Source: Fimenecus sp036652055
GTDB lineage: Bacteria; Bacillota; Clostridia; Oscillospirales; Acutalibacteraceae
NCBI GenBank assembly: GCA_036652055.1
Contig: JAVVWP010000003.1
Coordinates: 1-64,000 of the forward strand
Reading direction: 5' to 3'
Length of the DNA stretch: 64,000 nucleotides
A program made the translations under genes and the position numbers. This document shows, one piece after another, positions 9,109-15,443 of this stretch; positions within the stretch are counted from its first letter, which is position 1; each line of letters begins with the position of its first letter. Below the pieces are notes generated by a model. It searched no databases. It saw nothing but the letters and a program-made list of their open reading frames with translations, and was not told where the DNA came from.

Positions 9109-9431
9109 AACAATTTACCAAGCTTTACAGAAAGATTATAAGAGTTTTCTTCTGATTTTAATATGTTTACGCCCTGCATCTGCGCTCTCTGCTTTGCATT
9201 TTCATCAAGCGAGGCATTTTCGCAAAGAACTATGCAGGCACAATCGGCAAGCACGCTGACTGCAACTGTATTGATGTTTCCCATTACGGTGAGCCAGCAG
9301 TCATCAGCAGAGGCTCTTGACATTACCCAGCTTAAAAGGTCGCCACAGTATCCGCCACATATTTCACGGGACAAATCGCCCTCTGTGATGATTTCAAGAC
9401 TTAATTCATCAGCAAGATTTTTAACAGTCAT
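9105..9431 (-). CDS. DRTGG-domain protein (second copy of the operon)
   Basis: 108 residues, a stand-alone DRTGG-like domain: MTVKNLADELSLEIITEG, then GGYCGDLLSWVMSRA where the family usually reads a GD(L/M)LS(W/D)VM pattern, and a C-terminal ILKSEENSYNLSVKLGKLL. DRTGG domains occur in regulatory positions next to CBS domains and phosphotransacetylases and are thought to bind small ligands; no function is established. The start at 9431 follows AAAGGA by 9 bases; the ATG three codons upstream abuts the SD. Homologous to the first gene of the same operon (11226-11576), so the operon carries two DRTGG proteins flanking the HATPase and hydrogenase-like genes. Confidence 0.72.
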   Translation of the reverse strand: MTVKNLADELSLEIITEGDLSREICGGYCGDLLSWVMSRASADDCWLTVMGNINTVAVSVLADCACIVLCENASLDENAKQRAQMQGVNILKSEENSYNLSVKLGKLL

Positions 9432-9461
9432 ATTTTTCATTCCTTTGGTAAAATATCAGTA

Positions 9462-10760
9462 TTATTTTTGTGATTTTCTAAACGGTGCAGGAATTGGAAT
9501 ATAATCATTTCCATTAGAATTATCACGAGAGAAGAAAACGCAGTCCTCGATTGAGCCTTTTCCTCTGACAATATCTTCGGCAAGGTCACGACAAGATGGC
9601 GCACCACAAGTTCCGCAGTCAAGCCCAGGTAGGCTTTTTTCGATTTCTGTAAGTTCACTCATTTTAGCCATAGCGTCAACAACATTATCAGCAAGTCGCA
9701 TAACGGTAACTGGTGCAAGCTCTCTGCCCCAATGAAGCTCGTCTGGGACTCCTTTAGCGTCTAAATGGTTGCAGGAAACAGGCATATATTTTCTAAGCCT
9801 TTGAAGCCTCGCCTTTGCTACATACGCATTTTCAACCGTTAAAGGCCCACCAACACAGCCACCTGAACAAGCATTAAGCTCTATAAAATCGAGGTCATTA
9901 AGCCTATCATCTTCAACCTCTTCAAGCACTTTTATAACATTTTCAATTCCATCTGCCGCCAAATAGCGTTCATTTAGAAGTGCCGAGGCTTCACCACCTG
10001 AAGATGCCCAAGAAACACCTATTATTCCTGAATCTTTAAGGCTGTCAACATGGTCTAATTTATCCATCTTTTGAACAAGAACAGGATAGATGTCATTTAT
10101 TCCGAAAACACCGCTTACATTAGATTTAGTGTTACAAATAGGCTGCTTGATAGCAGATATTTTTGCAGTACATGGAGAAATAAAGAACACTCCAATATCC
10201 TCGGGAGCAAGCCCTGTTTCTTCAACTGCTTTTATTCGTGCAAGCCTTGCCGACTCTTCCATAGGCGCATTTATCGGAAGCACATTCGGTATAAGATTTG
10301 GAAATCTAACTCTAATAAGCCTAACAACAGCAGGACAGGCAGAAGAAATTACTGGCTTTAAAAGGTTACCCTCTGCCATTGCAATTCTTGTTGCCTCTGA
10401 AATAAGCTCTGCACCCTTTGACACCTCAAAGACATCATCAAATCCAAGCATTTTAAATGCAGTTAGAACATAATCGGTATCGTCAAGATTATTAAACTGC
10501 CCATAAAGCGTTGGGGCAGGAAGTGCAATTCGATATTTAAAATTTAATATTTCATTAAATGAATATTTTTCAGCATATTTTGCATGGTGTGGGCAAATTT
10601 TAATACATTCGCCACAGTCAATGCAACGCTCTGAAATTATGTACGCTTTGCCTTGCCTAACTCTGATGGCTCCCGTAGGGCAACGCTTTATGCAGTTTAT
10701 ACAGCCTCTGCATTTTTCTTCATCCAAACGCACGGAGTGGAAAAAATCATCTTTAGTCAA
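9462..10760 (-). CDS. hydS: Sensory-type [FeFe] hydrogenase-like protein (HydS, group C/D)
   Basis: 432 residues. Two [4Fe-4S] ferredoxin motifs (Cys 17/20/23/27 and 46/49/52/56), then the H-cluster domain, then a PF04060-type FeS motif (Cys 382/385/390/407) as in RnfB. H-cluster loops are altered: L1 reads SSACPAV (139-145), so the proton-relay Cys is Ala while the ligand Cys 142 stays; L2 reads SPCTAKISAI (Cys 197) lacking the usual Met and Glu; L3 keeps NACSGGCVGG (Cys 298 and 302). There is no PAS domain. Such changes characterise slow, presumably sensory hydrogenases. The likely start is TTG at 10760; GAAGGG lies about 12 bases upstream and an ATG next to it opens only a 6-codon ORF. Member of a five-gene operon. 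Confidence 0.85.
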   Translation of the reverse strand: MTKDDFFHSVRLDEEKCRGCINCIKRCPTGAIRVRQGKAYIISERCIDCGECIKICPHHAKYAEKYSFNEILNFKYRIALPAPTLYGQFNNLDDTDYVLTAFKMLGFDDVFEVSKGAELISEATRIAMAEGNLLKPVISSACPAVVRLIRVRFPNLIPNVLPINAPMEESARLARIKAVEETGLAPEDIGVFFISPCTAKISAIKQPICNTKSNVSGVFGINDIYPVLVQKMDKLDHVDSLKDSGIIGVSWASSGGEASALLNERYLAADGIENVIKVLEEVEDDRLNDLDFIELNACSGGCVGGPLTVENAYVAKARLQRLRKYMPVSCNHLDAKGVPDELHWGRELAPVTVMRLADNVVDAMAKMSELTEIEKSLPGLDCGTCGAPSCRDLAEDIVRGKGSIEDCVFFSRDNSNGNDYIPIPAPFRKSQK

Positions 10761-10794
10761 GTCTAAAATTCATTCCCTTCAAAGGCAAAATAAC

Positions 10795-11229
10795 CTATAT
10801 TTTTGGAACATTTACCTTTAATTTCATAGTTGTGCCAACATCAATTTCGGTTTCGATTGACATTTCATCGGTATATTTTTTAATGTTAGGAAGCCCCATT
10901 CCAGCACCAAATCCGAGGCTTCTGACATTGTCAGGTGCTGTTGAAAAGCCTTCCTGCATAGCAAGTGCCACATTGGGAATTCCTGGGCCATGGTCAGTAA
11001 GAGTCATATTAATATCATCAGGATTGATTAGAACATCAATTTCAGCCGTTCCACCATTTGCGTGGATTACCATATTAATCTCGCCCTCATAAAGAGCAAT
11101 TACAACATTTCTAATAACCGCAGGATCAAATCCTAATTTTTTTAAATGCGATTTTACAGAGCCTGACGCCTCGCCTGCACGGGTAAAATCATCACCCGGA
11201 ACATCATAGTGAAGCTCAATCATACTCAT
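10795..11229 (-). CDS. Stand-alone HATPase (anti-sigma-factor-like ATP-binding protein)
   Basis: 144 residues of GHKL/HATPase fold without dimerisation or sensor domain. Seen: N-box region VVIALYEGEINMVIHANGG (Glu and Asn), G1 box LTDHGPGIPNVALAM, and GFGAGMGLPNIKKYTDEM as the G2 box. The size matches RsbW/SpoIIAB-type kinases, which phosphorylate an anti-anti-sigma partner; no STAS partner is present here. The ATG at 11229 overlaps the stop of the upstream DRTGG gene (ATGA), with GGAGGAG seven bases before. The same architecture next to hydrogenase-like genes suggests it relays the redox state sensed by the HydS-like protein (inference). Confidence 0.83.
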   Translation of the reverse strand: MSMIELHYDVPGDDFTRAGEASGSVKSHLKKLGFDPAVIRNVVIALYEGEINMVIHANGGTAEIDVLINPDDINMTLTDHGPGIPNVALAMQEGFSTAPDNVRSLGFGAGMGLPNIKKYTDEMSIETEIDVGTTMKLKVNVPKI

Positions 11230-11576
11230 TTCATTGCTCCTCCACGAAGCCCATTTTCATAGAGCATTCCACAAGACGAGAACATAGCATTTTTTGTAGT
11301 GAGAAGAACAATTTCCCTGTCTTTTGCAAGGGATATTATGCTTTCATCGGGCTGTTTGCCTCTAACAAAAACTATGCACTGCATATCCATCATTTCTGCT
11401 GTGCGAACAACTTGTGGATTAACAAGACCTGAAAGCAGAACCGCCTGTTCTTTAACATATGCTAAAACATCGCTCATCATATCACTTCCGCAAGCTGTAA
11501 AAACCTCTCTGTCCATATATTCTTCGCCACAAATAACATCAGCGCTTAAAATGTCTTTAATTTCTTTAACTGTCAT
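11226..11576 (-). CDS. DRTGG-domain protein, first gene of the HydS operon
   Basis: 116 residues: MTVKEIKDILSADVICGEE, then FTACGSDMMSDVLAYVKEQAV where DRTGG proteins carry their G-D-M-x-S-D-V-L motif, and a C-terminal Rossmann-like half (VVRTAEMMDMQCIVFVRG, IVLLTTKNAMFSSCGMLY). The motif GSDMMSDVLAYV is closer to the family norm than that of the downstream paralogue. GGGAGGAAAATTTT precedes the ATG. It opens the compact operon DRTGG - HATPase - HydS - DRTGG - PHP in which neighbouring genes overlap by 4 bases or lie within 35. Ligand unknown; a cofactor or nucleotide is plausible. Confidence 0.75.
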   Translation of the reverse strand: MTVKEIKDILSADVICGEEYMDREVFTACGSDMMSDVLAYVKEQAVLLSGLVNPQVVRTAEMMDMQCIVFVRGKQPDESIISLAKDREIVLLTTKNAMFSSCGMLYENGLRGGAMK

Positions 11577-11694
11577 AAAATTTTCCTCCCATAATTAGTC
11601 TTTTATTATTATACACATAAAAGTATAGACATTCAAGCAAAAGCTTACATTTTAGACTAAAATTATGTTGTTAGAATGCTTAAAATGGTAATGT

Positions 11695-11733
11695 CGGCAA
11701 TAAACCACTGAGAACAGAGCTGATTTATTGCCG
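11695..11733. other. Hairpin in the gap upstream of the HydS operon
   Basis: Perfect 10-bp inverted repeat CGGCAATAAA / TTTATTGCCG with a 19-base loop. It lies between the stop of the gene at 11766 and the start of the HydS operon, both minus strand. There is no T run after it on the minus strand and only ATTATTTTT on the plus, so it may be a weak terminator or a leader element; function unassigned. Confidence 0.45.
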
Positions 11734-11765
11734 ATTATTTTTAAATATAGATTTTTAGGGGTTTC

Positions 11766-12791
11766 TTAAAGCAAATCGAGAATATCAAATTTTACTTTTT
11801 GCAGTTTTTCACCACTTATACAATTGTAATATATTTTTGAAATTTCACTGTCGATTTCAAATGCTTCAAACATTGAAAATACCGCTTCGTCTAAAAATTC
11901 TTCATAAATCTTTTTGTTTATTTTCATTTTTTGCTTTGTTTTTAAAACTCCGTTAGCATCAACAAACCGTTTTGCTGAAATTATGCTTTTGCTTTTAAAA
12001 GGATAAGGATGGTTTGAATTTTTTGTGAAAAAGCAGGTTGAAAGTGAAGGGATTGCAAGATGTTCTATTTTTCCTGTAAGTCCACAGTAAATAGCAATTA
12101 CATCTATTCCACACTCTAAAAATGCTGTTTTAAGCCCATTTAATAAAAGTGCTGAGATAAGCCCCTCGTCATCATCTATTACGATTACCTCGTTATAAAT
12201 TGCAACCGAACCATAAAGCGTATGAATTCCCCACGGGGTGATGCTGCTTATTGAACGCTTTGTCAGCTCGCCCTTTTTGTCGGTTATTGAAAGCTTTTTT
12301 CTTATCAAAAGTCTTGAGCAATAATTTAGAATTTTAGCTTTATCAACATAAGGCAAAATATTTTCAGCATTATTTTCTTTTACCTTGCGAGAACCGATTT
12401 TAAAGCGTTCGGCTCTACCTAAAAAAAGGCTTTTTTTATCAGCCAATGACATTATTTTTTCTTTTTGTAAATTAAGACCATCTTTGTCAATTATTTCATC
12501 TAAATTAATAATATTTTGCGATAGCAGCGGGTATTTAGAGCTAAAGCAGTTAAAATAATTACCGTCGACAAATATTAAAGATTTTTCTTTTATGATTATT
12601 GAAACGATATTATCGAAATTATTAGGAGATAAAATACAATCAAAATAAATCATATTATCCTTTAAATATGTAGCTATGAAGTTCATTACTTCAGTTTTGA
12701 TTTCGGCGACAGCACCGACAAGAATATAGCATTTTGTGCTTGATGCGTGAAAAATCGTTTCAATCGCATCTTCGTTTAAAAAGTAGTTCAT
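11766..12791 (-). CDS. PRK06851-like protein with two degenerate P-loop halves
   Basis: 341 residues, no signal peptide. The layout matches the clostridial PRK06851 family of tandem P-loop ATPases: an N-terminal unit (KCYILVGAVAEIKTEVMNF, then NMIYFDCILSPNNFD, then SLIFVDGNYFNC), a middle linker, and a second unit beginning SSITPWGIHTLYGS, then EVIVIDDDEGLISALL, DVIAIYCGLTGKIEHLAIP. In the family each unit has a G-x-P-G-x-G-K-S/T Walker A loop; here both positions have lost it (GAVAEIKT, DDDEGLIS). Family membership is from remembered pattern, not alignment. Probably a non-ATPase paralogue with a scaffold or binding role. SD GGGGGTGA precedes the ATG; divergent from fba. Confidence 0.6.
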   Translation of the reverse strand: MNYFLNEDAIETIFHASSTKCYILVGAVAEIKTEVMNFIATYLKDNMIYFDCILSPNNFDNIVSIIIKEKSLIFVDGNYFNCFSSKYPLLSQNIINLDEIIDKDGLNLQKEKIMSLADKKSLFLGRAERFKIGSRKVKENNAENILPYVDKAKILNYCSRLLIRKKLSITDKKGELTKRSISSITPWGIHTLYGSVAIYNEVIVIDDDEGLISALLLNGLKTAFLECGIDVIAIYCGLTGKIEHLAIPSLSTCFFTKNSNHPYPFKSKSIISAKRFVDANGVLKTKQKMKINKKIYEEFLDEAVFSMFEAFEIDSEISKIYYNCISGEKLQKVKFDILDLL

Positions 12792-12842
12792 ACTCTTTCA
12801 CCCCCAAACCATTTTATTCTAAAAAATTAATAGCGTTACAGT

Positions 12843-12871
12843 TTGACATTTAGCTTTTACTGCTGTATAAT
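12843..12871 (+). promoter_or_regulatory. Consensus sigma-A promoter of fba
   Basis: TTGACA at 12843 and TATAAT at 12866 with exactly 17 bases between: a perfect consensus, consistent with constitutive high expression of a glycolytic enzyme. Confidence 0.9.
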
Positions 12872-12918
12872 GTGCGATAGACAAAAAAATTCAAAAATAC
12901 TCAAGGAGTGACAAAAAC

Positions 12919-13854
12919 ATGCCATTAGTTACAACTACGGAAATGTTCAAAAAAGCTTATGAGGGCGGTTACGCTGTCGGTGCTTTTAATGTGAACAATA
13001 TGGAAATTATTCAAGGAATTACGAGAGCTGCTAAAAAGCACGACGCTCCTGTTATCCTTCAAGTATCTTCAGGTGCAAGAAAATATGCATCTCACGGTTA
13101 TCTTTATGCAATGGTTAAAGCTGCTGCTGACGAAACTGGTATTCCAATCGCCCTTCACCTTGACCACGGCCCTGATTTTGAAACCTGCAAATCATGTATT
13201 GATGGTGGCTTCACCTCTGTTATGATTGACGGTTCACACCTTCCTTATGAAGAAAATGTTGCTTTAACAAAGCAAGTTGTTGAATATGCTCACGCTCACG
13301 GCTGTGTTGTTGAAGGCGAGCTTGGTCAATTAGCAGGTATTGAAGATGATGTTAGCGTTAATGCTGAAGATGCTTCTTTCACAAGACCTGAACAAGTTTT
13401 TGACTTTGTTACAAGAACAAATGTTGATTCTCTTGCTATCGCTATTGGTACAAGCCACGGTGCTTATAAATTTAAGCCTGGTCAAAACCCACAACTTCGT
13501 TTTGACATTCTTAAAGCTGTTGAAGAAAAACTTCCTGGTTTCCCAATCGTTCTTCACGGTGCAAGCTCTGTTAATCAAGATGATGTTAAAACTATAAATG
13601 ATTTCGGCGGAGAAATGCCTGATGCTATCGGTATTCCTGAAGAAATGCTTAGAAAAGCCTCTGCAATGGCAGTTTGCAAAATTAATGTCGATTCTGATAT
13701 TCGTATCGCTATGACTGCTGCACTTCGTAAGCATTTTGCAGAAAATCCAACTCACTTTGACCCAAGACAATATTTAACTCCTGCAAGAGATGCTATTGAG
13801 GCTGTTGTTTCTCACAAGATTGAAACAGTTCTTGGCTGTGCAGGCAAAGCATAA
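12919..13854 (+). CDS. fba: Class II fructose-1,6-bisphosphate aldolase
   Basis: 311 residues. Cleaves fructose-1,6-bisphosphate to dihydroxyacetone phosphate and glyceraldehyde-3-phosphate in glycolysis, using zinc. Motifs: GAFNVNNMEIIQGI, IALHLDHGPDFETCKSCIDGG (catalytic Asp and zinc His), MIDGSHLPYEEN, VEGELGQLAGIEDD, AIGTSHGAYKF (zinc His), VLHGASSVNQDD (zinc His) and CKINVDSDIRIA. Length and motifs are canonical for the clostridial FbaA type. AAGGAGTGA precedes the ATG. Codon use is markedly biased toward a small codon set, as expected for a highly expressed gene. Monocistronic: perfect promoter upstream and strong terminator downstream. Confidence 0.97.
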   Translation: MPLVTTTEMFKKAYEGGYAVGAFNVNNMEIIQGITRAAKKHDAPVILQVSSGARKYASHGYLYAMVKAAADETGIPIALHLDHGPDFETCKSCIDGGFTSVMIDGSHLPYEENVALTKQVVEYAHAHGCVVEGELGQLAGIEDDVSVNAEDASFTRPEQVFDFVTRTNVDSLAIAIGTSHGAYKFKPGQNPQLRFDILKAVEEKLPGFPIVLHGASSVNQDDVKTINDFGGEMPDAIGIPEEMLRKASAMAVCKINVDSDIRIAMTAALRKHFAENPTHFDPRQYLTPARDAIEAVVSHKIETVLGCAGKA

Positions 13855-13867
13855 TTTTAAAAAAAAC

Positions 13868-13941
13868 TAATCCTCAAAGCTAAAATTTAGCTCTGAGGAT
13901 TTTTTTTGCTCTTTTTTTTAATTAAAGCTTATTATTTATTG
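13868..13941 (+). repeat. 74-bp direct repeat, copy 1
   Basis: Covers the fba terminator and the following AT-rich sequence ending ATTATTTATTG. It matches 14641-14712 base for base except for one T fewer in each of two T runs in copy 2. The offset is 773 bases. The two copies bracket a promoter, leader, broken small ORF and a membrane-protein gene. Confidence 0.93.
13869..13901 (+). terminator. Intrinsic terminator of fba
   Basis: AATCCTCA...TGAGGATT with inner AGCTAAA/TTTAGCT forms a long stem directly followed by eight T. Part of the 74-bp sequence that is repeated at 14641. Confidence 0.9.
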
Positions 13942-13950
13942 ATATTTTTA

Positions 13951-13978
13951 TTGACTTGTTAAATCAAAGTGCTATAAT
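13951..13978 (+). promoter_or_regulatory. Promoter of the small membrane-protein cassette
   Basis: TTGACT at 13951 and TATAAT at 13973 with a 16-base spacer. A leader of about 250 bases would run from near 13985 to the ATG at 14234. Confidence 0.65.
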
Positions 13979-14024
13979 TAAATTGCGGTGATGAGGGAAA
14001 TTAATTTAATATTTATAAATTCTG

Positions 14025-14060
14025 GTAGCATAGCTCCTCAAGCCGAGGGAGTAATGCTGC
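14025..14060 (+). promoter_or_regulatory. Leader hairpin masking a Shine-Dalgarno and ATG
   Basis: GTAGCAT (14025-14031) pairs with ATGCTGC (14054-14060), and CTCCTC (14034-14039) pairs with GAGGGAG (14045-14051). The 3-prime arm is the SD GAGGGAG plus the ATG at 14054, so folding would hide this start. I could not match it to a named riboswitch; no T-box TGGNACC sequence is present in this leader. Confidence 0.4.
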
Positions 14061-14219
14061 TTATTTTTATTTTAAAGTAACTTAGCTGTTTTCACTTCTG
14101 TTGACACGAATAATCAAACTAACTGGGCTTTTATAGCAGAAAAATGTGTTTTAGTATCCGTTACAGCCTTTGCAATTCTTCTTTATAAAGTTTTTGTAGA
14201 GAGTTCACAATTAATTTAA
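14054..14219 (+). pseudogene. Possible frameshifted small membrane protein
   Basis: ATG at 14054 after GAGGGAGTA opens MLLIFILK and stops at 14080. A second frame is open from 14076 to the TAA at 14217-14219 and reads SNLAVFTSVDTNNQTNWAF, then IAEKCVLVSVTAFAILLYKVF, a plausible transmembrane stretch, but it has no start codon of its own. Joining the two by one +1 shift near 14076 gives a protein of about 55 residues with two hydrophobic ends. Either a decayed gene or chance; the strong SD and hydrophobic pattern favour decay. The next gene starts 14 bases later. Confidence 0.35.
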
Positions 14220-14233
14220 AATGAGGTGATTTT

Positions 14234-14623
14234 ATGTCCCTTAAGAAAATAACGCTTTGTATTTTTTCATCGCTTTATGTTGTTGAAGCATGGATATTGA
14301 CAACTAAATTACTTGAAATAGTTAGTATTCGTCCTGTAAAAAGCAATTTCTTTTCCGCACCTTTATCATATATATACGGTTCTCAAGTAGCGGCTGTGTT
14401 TTTGCTTATGATTTCATTTTGCATATTTGTGCCAATAATCGCAACTTTTTTTATAAAAACGACTTCATTATTTTACAAAGTAATCTCTTCTATCTGTGCA
14501 ATTACTGCAATTGCTTTTCTTATTTTTGATAAGATGAATATTCTTAATATTTCTATATATCTTTCTTTAGTGGTAATTTGCTTAATAACATCTATTGTTG
14601 AAACGATTAAATTAAAGCAGTAA
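14234..14623 (+). CDS. Small four-helix membrane protein of unknown function
   Basis: 129 residues with about four hydrophobic segments (LCIFSSLYVVEAWIL, VAAVFLLMISFCIFVPIIATFF, VISSICAITAIAFLIF, ISIYLSLVVICLITSIV) and short charged ends. No family recognised. SD ATGAGGTGA precedes the ATG. It lies between the two copies of the 74-bp repeat and uses a copy of the fba terminator as its own, which suggests the cassette arrived by insertion or tandem duplication. No paralogue of it is visible elsewhere in the window. Confidence 0.6.
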   Translation: MSLKKITLCIFSSLYVVEAWILTTKLLEIVSIRPVKSNFFSAPLSYIYGSQVAAVFLLMISFCIFVPIIATFFIKTTSLFYKVISSICAITAIAFLIFDKMNILNISIYLSLVVICLITSIVETIKLKQ

Positions 14624-14640
14624 CATATTATCAAAAATAT

Positions 14641-14712
14641 TAATCCTCAAAGCTAAAATTTAGCTCTGAGGATTTTTTTGCTCTTTTTTTAATTAAAGCT
14701 TATTATTTATTG
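14641..14712 (+). repeat. 74-bp direct repeat, copy 2 (72 bases)
   Basis: Second copy of the fba terminator segment, differing from copy 1 only in two T-run lengths. Its last bases form the 3-prime end and stop codon of the minus-strand gene at 14703-14978. Confidence 0.93.
14642..14674 (+). terminator. Intrinsic terminator of the membrane-protein cassette
   Basis: Same hairpin as the fba terminator followed by seven T. It also faces the end of the convergent minus-strand gene. Confidence 0.88.
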
Positions 14713-14978
14713 CTTTTTTTAATTTTTCCGCCAACGCTATCGGCTAAATACAGCATTAAAACAATTGCCGCAGCTATTGCTGTTGAATAAACTCTGCTCA
14801 TTGAATATTTCGTTTCAAGGCAACCTGTTGCAAAAAGCACTCCTAAAATCGTAATAATATAAAGGACTGTTGTAATGTTTTTAAACACCTTATGCTTTTG
14901 CTCGTTGATTGACAAAAAGAATGCTACCGTAATTGCCGCTGCTGCTAATAAGATATATATTATTAAAAAAGTTGTCAT
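14703..14978 (-). CDS. Small three-helix membrane protein of unknown function
   Basis: 91 residues with three hydrophobic segments: FLIIYILLAAAAITVAFFL, VLYIITILGVLFATGC and YSTAIAAAIVLMLYLADSV, ending in a basic KIKKSNK tail that should be cytosolic. No family recognised; size and layout resemble other short clostridial membrane proteins encoded near housekeeping genes. CAGGAGAATTAAA precedes the ATG. Its 3-prime end lies in the second copy of the 74-bp repeat, so the ancestral order was probably fba - terminator - this gene. Confidence 0.6.
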   Translation of the reverse strand: MTTFLIIYILLAAAAITVAFFLSINEQKHKVFKNITTVLYIITILGVLFATGCLETKYSMSRVYSTAIAAAIVLMLYLADSVGGKIKKSNK

Positions 14979-15056
14979 TTTAATTCTCCTGTTTCATTTT
15001 ATTGATTATATTTTACCATTTATATGGCTCTTTGTAAAACAAAATCGTGATTTTCC

Positions 15057-15085
15057 TTGATTTTTATAATTCATTATGCTAAAAT
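15057..15085 (+). promoter_or_regulatory. Promoter of the pheST T-box transcript
   Basis: TTGATT at 15057 and TAAAAT at 15080 with a 17-base spacer. Transcription would begin near 15092, just before the T-box stem I. Confidence 0.6.
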
Positions 15086-15091
15086 AACAAG

Positions 15092-15351
15092 TAACGCGTT
15101 GAAAAAGATAAGTAAATGTAAAGCAAAATGTTTATGAAAGAGAAAATTTGCCATAGGCTGAAAGCAGATTTATAAATAGTTTTACATCGAATTTCACTTT
15201 GGAGCGGCATTGCTGAATTAGCAGTAGGCAGTGACGGGTTGCCCTCGTTAAATGGCTCAGGAGTGTTTGCTTCTTGCAAAAATTTGGGTGGTACCACGGA
15301 GTTTGCTTTTTATAGGCTTCGTCCCTTTCGAGGGGCGGAGCTTTGTTTTTT
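15092..15351 (+). promoter_or_regulatory. T-box riboswitch controlling pheST (phenylalanine)
   Basis: Leader of about 260 bases. Seen: AAAAGATAAGTA near the 5-prime end, GAAAGAGAAAAT further on, a likely specifier TTC (Phe) at 15193-15195 in the sequence GAATTTCACTTTGGAGC, the conserved antiterminator sequence GGGTGGTACCACGG at 15286-15299, and a terminator stem GCTTCGTCCC / GGGGCGGAGC (15316-15341) followed by TTTGTTTTTT. T-boxes bind uncharged tRNA through specifier and TGGNACC pairing; uncharged tRNA-Phe would prevent termination and raise pheST expression. The downstream gene confirms the amino acid. Confidence 0.93.
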
Positions 15352-15443
15352 ATGTGATTTTCGAGAAAATGCTACCCCACATTACGCTGAAAATAATTTC
15401 TTTGTAAATTATAAAATAAAATCCAAAAGAAGGAATGATTATA

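Noticed and set aside
11695..11733. Intrinsic terminator of the minus-strand gene at 11766
   Set aside because: The stem is perfect but no T run follows on that strand, so it is recorded only as a hairpin.
13330..13770. 146-codon open frame on the minus strand inside fba
   Set aside because: Antisense to a highly conserved aldolase with strong codon bias; the frame is a by-product of that bias and has no ribosome site.
13985..14110. Known riboswitch (T-box, fluoride, M-box, c-di-GMP) in the leader of the small membrane-protein cassette
   Set aside because: No TGGNACC or other signature sequence could be matched; only the SD-masking hairpin is supported.
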